From: Symbiobacteriaceae bacterium
GTDB lineage: Bacteria > Bacillota_E > Symbiobacteriia > Symbiobacteriales > Symbiobacteriaceae
DNA length: 14,162 nucleotides
Assembly: GCA_027356675.1 (NCBI GenBank)
Contig: DAHVXO010000106.1
Location: 1 to 14,162 of the forward strand
Direction: 5' to 3'
Notes under the pieces: model-generated
Told to the model about the DNA's origin: nothing
Seen by the model: only the letters and a program-made list of their open reading frames with translations
Database searches by the model: none
In this document: in pieces, positions 14,024-14,162 of the stretch
Layout of the letters: every line of letters begins with the position of its first letter
How positions within the stretch are numbered: position 1 is the stretch's first letter
Translations under genes and position numbers: made by a program

Positions 14024-14162
14024 ATGCAAGTTGAGATCAGGCGCGCCACAGAGCAGGATATCCCCACGTTGGCCGGTCTGTACGTTGAGTTTCACAACTT
14101 TCATGCGATCGGCGTGCCTGCTCGACTCCAGGTAGTGGGGCCACCCGAAGCCGATCTACATG
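14024..14162 (+). CDS. GNAT-family N-acetyltransferase, N-terminus only
   Basis: The window ends after 46 codons. ATG follows AGGAGGG with 7-nt spacing. The visible N-terminus MQVEIRRATEQDIPTLAGLY has the IRRATxxDxxxL pattern that opens most GNAT domains (first strand and helix), then EFHNFHAIG. The acetyl-CoA binding motif lies beyond the window, so the assignment rests on the N-terminal pattern and no substrate can be proposed. It is separated from the oxidase operon by the 13918-13949 hairpin. Confidence 0.7.
   Translation, partial: MQVEIRRATEQDIPTLAGLYVEFHNFHAIGVPARLQVVGPPEADLH

Noticed and set aside
13229..14104. 291-codon minus-strand frame opposite ctaG and the acetyltransferase start
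   Set aside because: It has shadow composition, spans a hairpin and opposes two supported genes.

Overview
The window looks like chromosome from an aerobic, high-GC Gram-positive-type bacterium, most likely a high-GC Bacillota lineage; Chloroflexota is an alternative. This rests on four observations. The caa3 oxidase genes run ctaC-ctaD-ctaE-ctaF-ctaG as in bacilli. The CtaC N-terminus carries a lipobox. A CtaM/DUF420 gene is present. Shine-Dalgarno sequences are strong and GTG/TTG starts are common. The taxon is an inference. No transposase, integrase, CRISPR array, tRNA or rRNA was seen.

Left part (1-3980), accessory genes. A radical SAM/SPASM protein runs off the left edge on the minus strand. 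It is divergent from a six-fold repeated PLL/DUF346-type beta-propeller protein on the plus strand, and the spacer holds a CRP/FNR-like palindrome. A perfect hairpin ends the propeller gene and also faces two tandem minus-strand micro-ORFs (30 and 33 aa) that each encode one membrane helix. Next comes a minus-strand MarR regulator whose stop overlaps the start of an unrecognised 114-aa gene. About 500 bp without a certain gene follows, holding a possible 46-codon leader ORF, an orphan 10-bp hairpin, a T7 tract and an extended -10 promoter.

Middle part (3977-5725). A membrane-bound diguanylate cyclase (HAMP-GGDEF, intact active site and I-site) converges on a family I inorganic pyrophosphatase gene. 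The pyrophosphatase gene carries an in-frame TAA near its 3' end and two substitutions at normally conserved catalytic positions.

Right part (5988-13903), a complete cytochrome caa3 locus. On the minus strand lie a fused heme A synthase/heme O synthase (a compact, single-bundle CtaA joined to CtaB) and CtaM. Divergent from them on the plus strand are Sco, a terminator, then ctaC (CuA plus cytochrome c), ctaD, ctaE, ctaF and ctaG. Together these genes supply heme O and heme A, copper delivery to CuA (Sco) and CuB (CtaG), and the four oxidase subunits. A strong hairpin closes the locus, and the window ends inside the N-terminus of a GNAT-type acetyltransferase.
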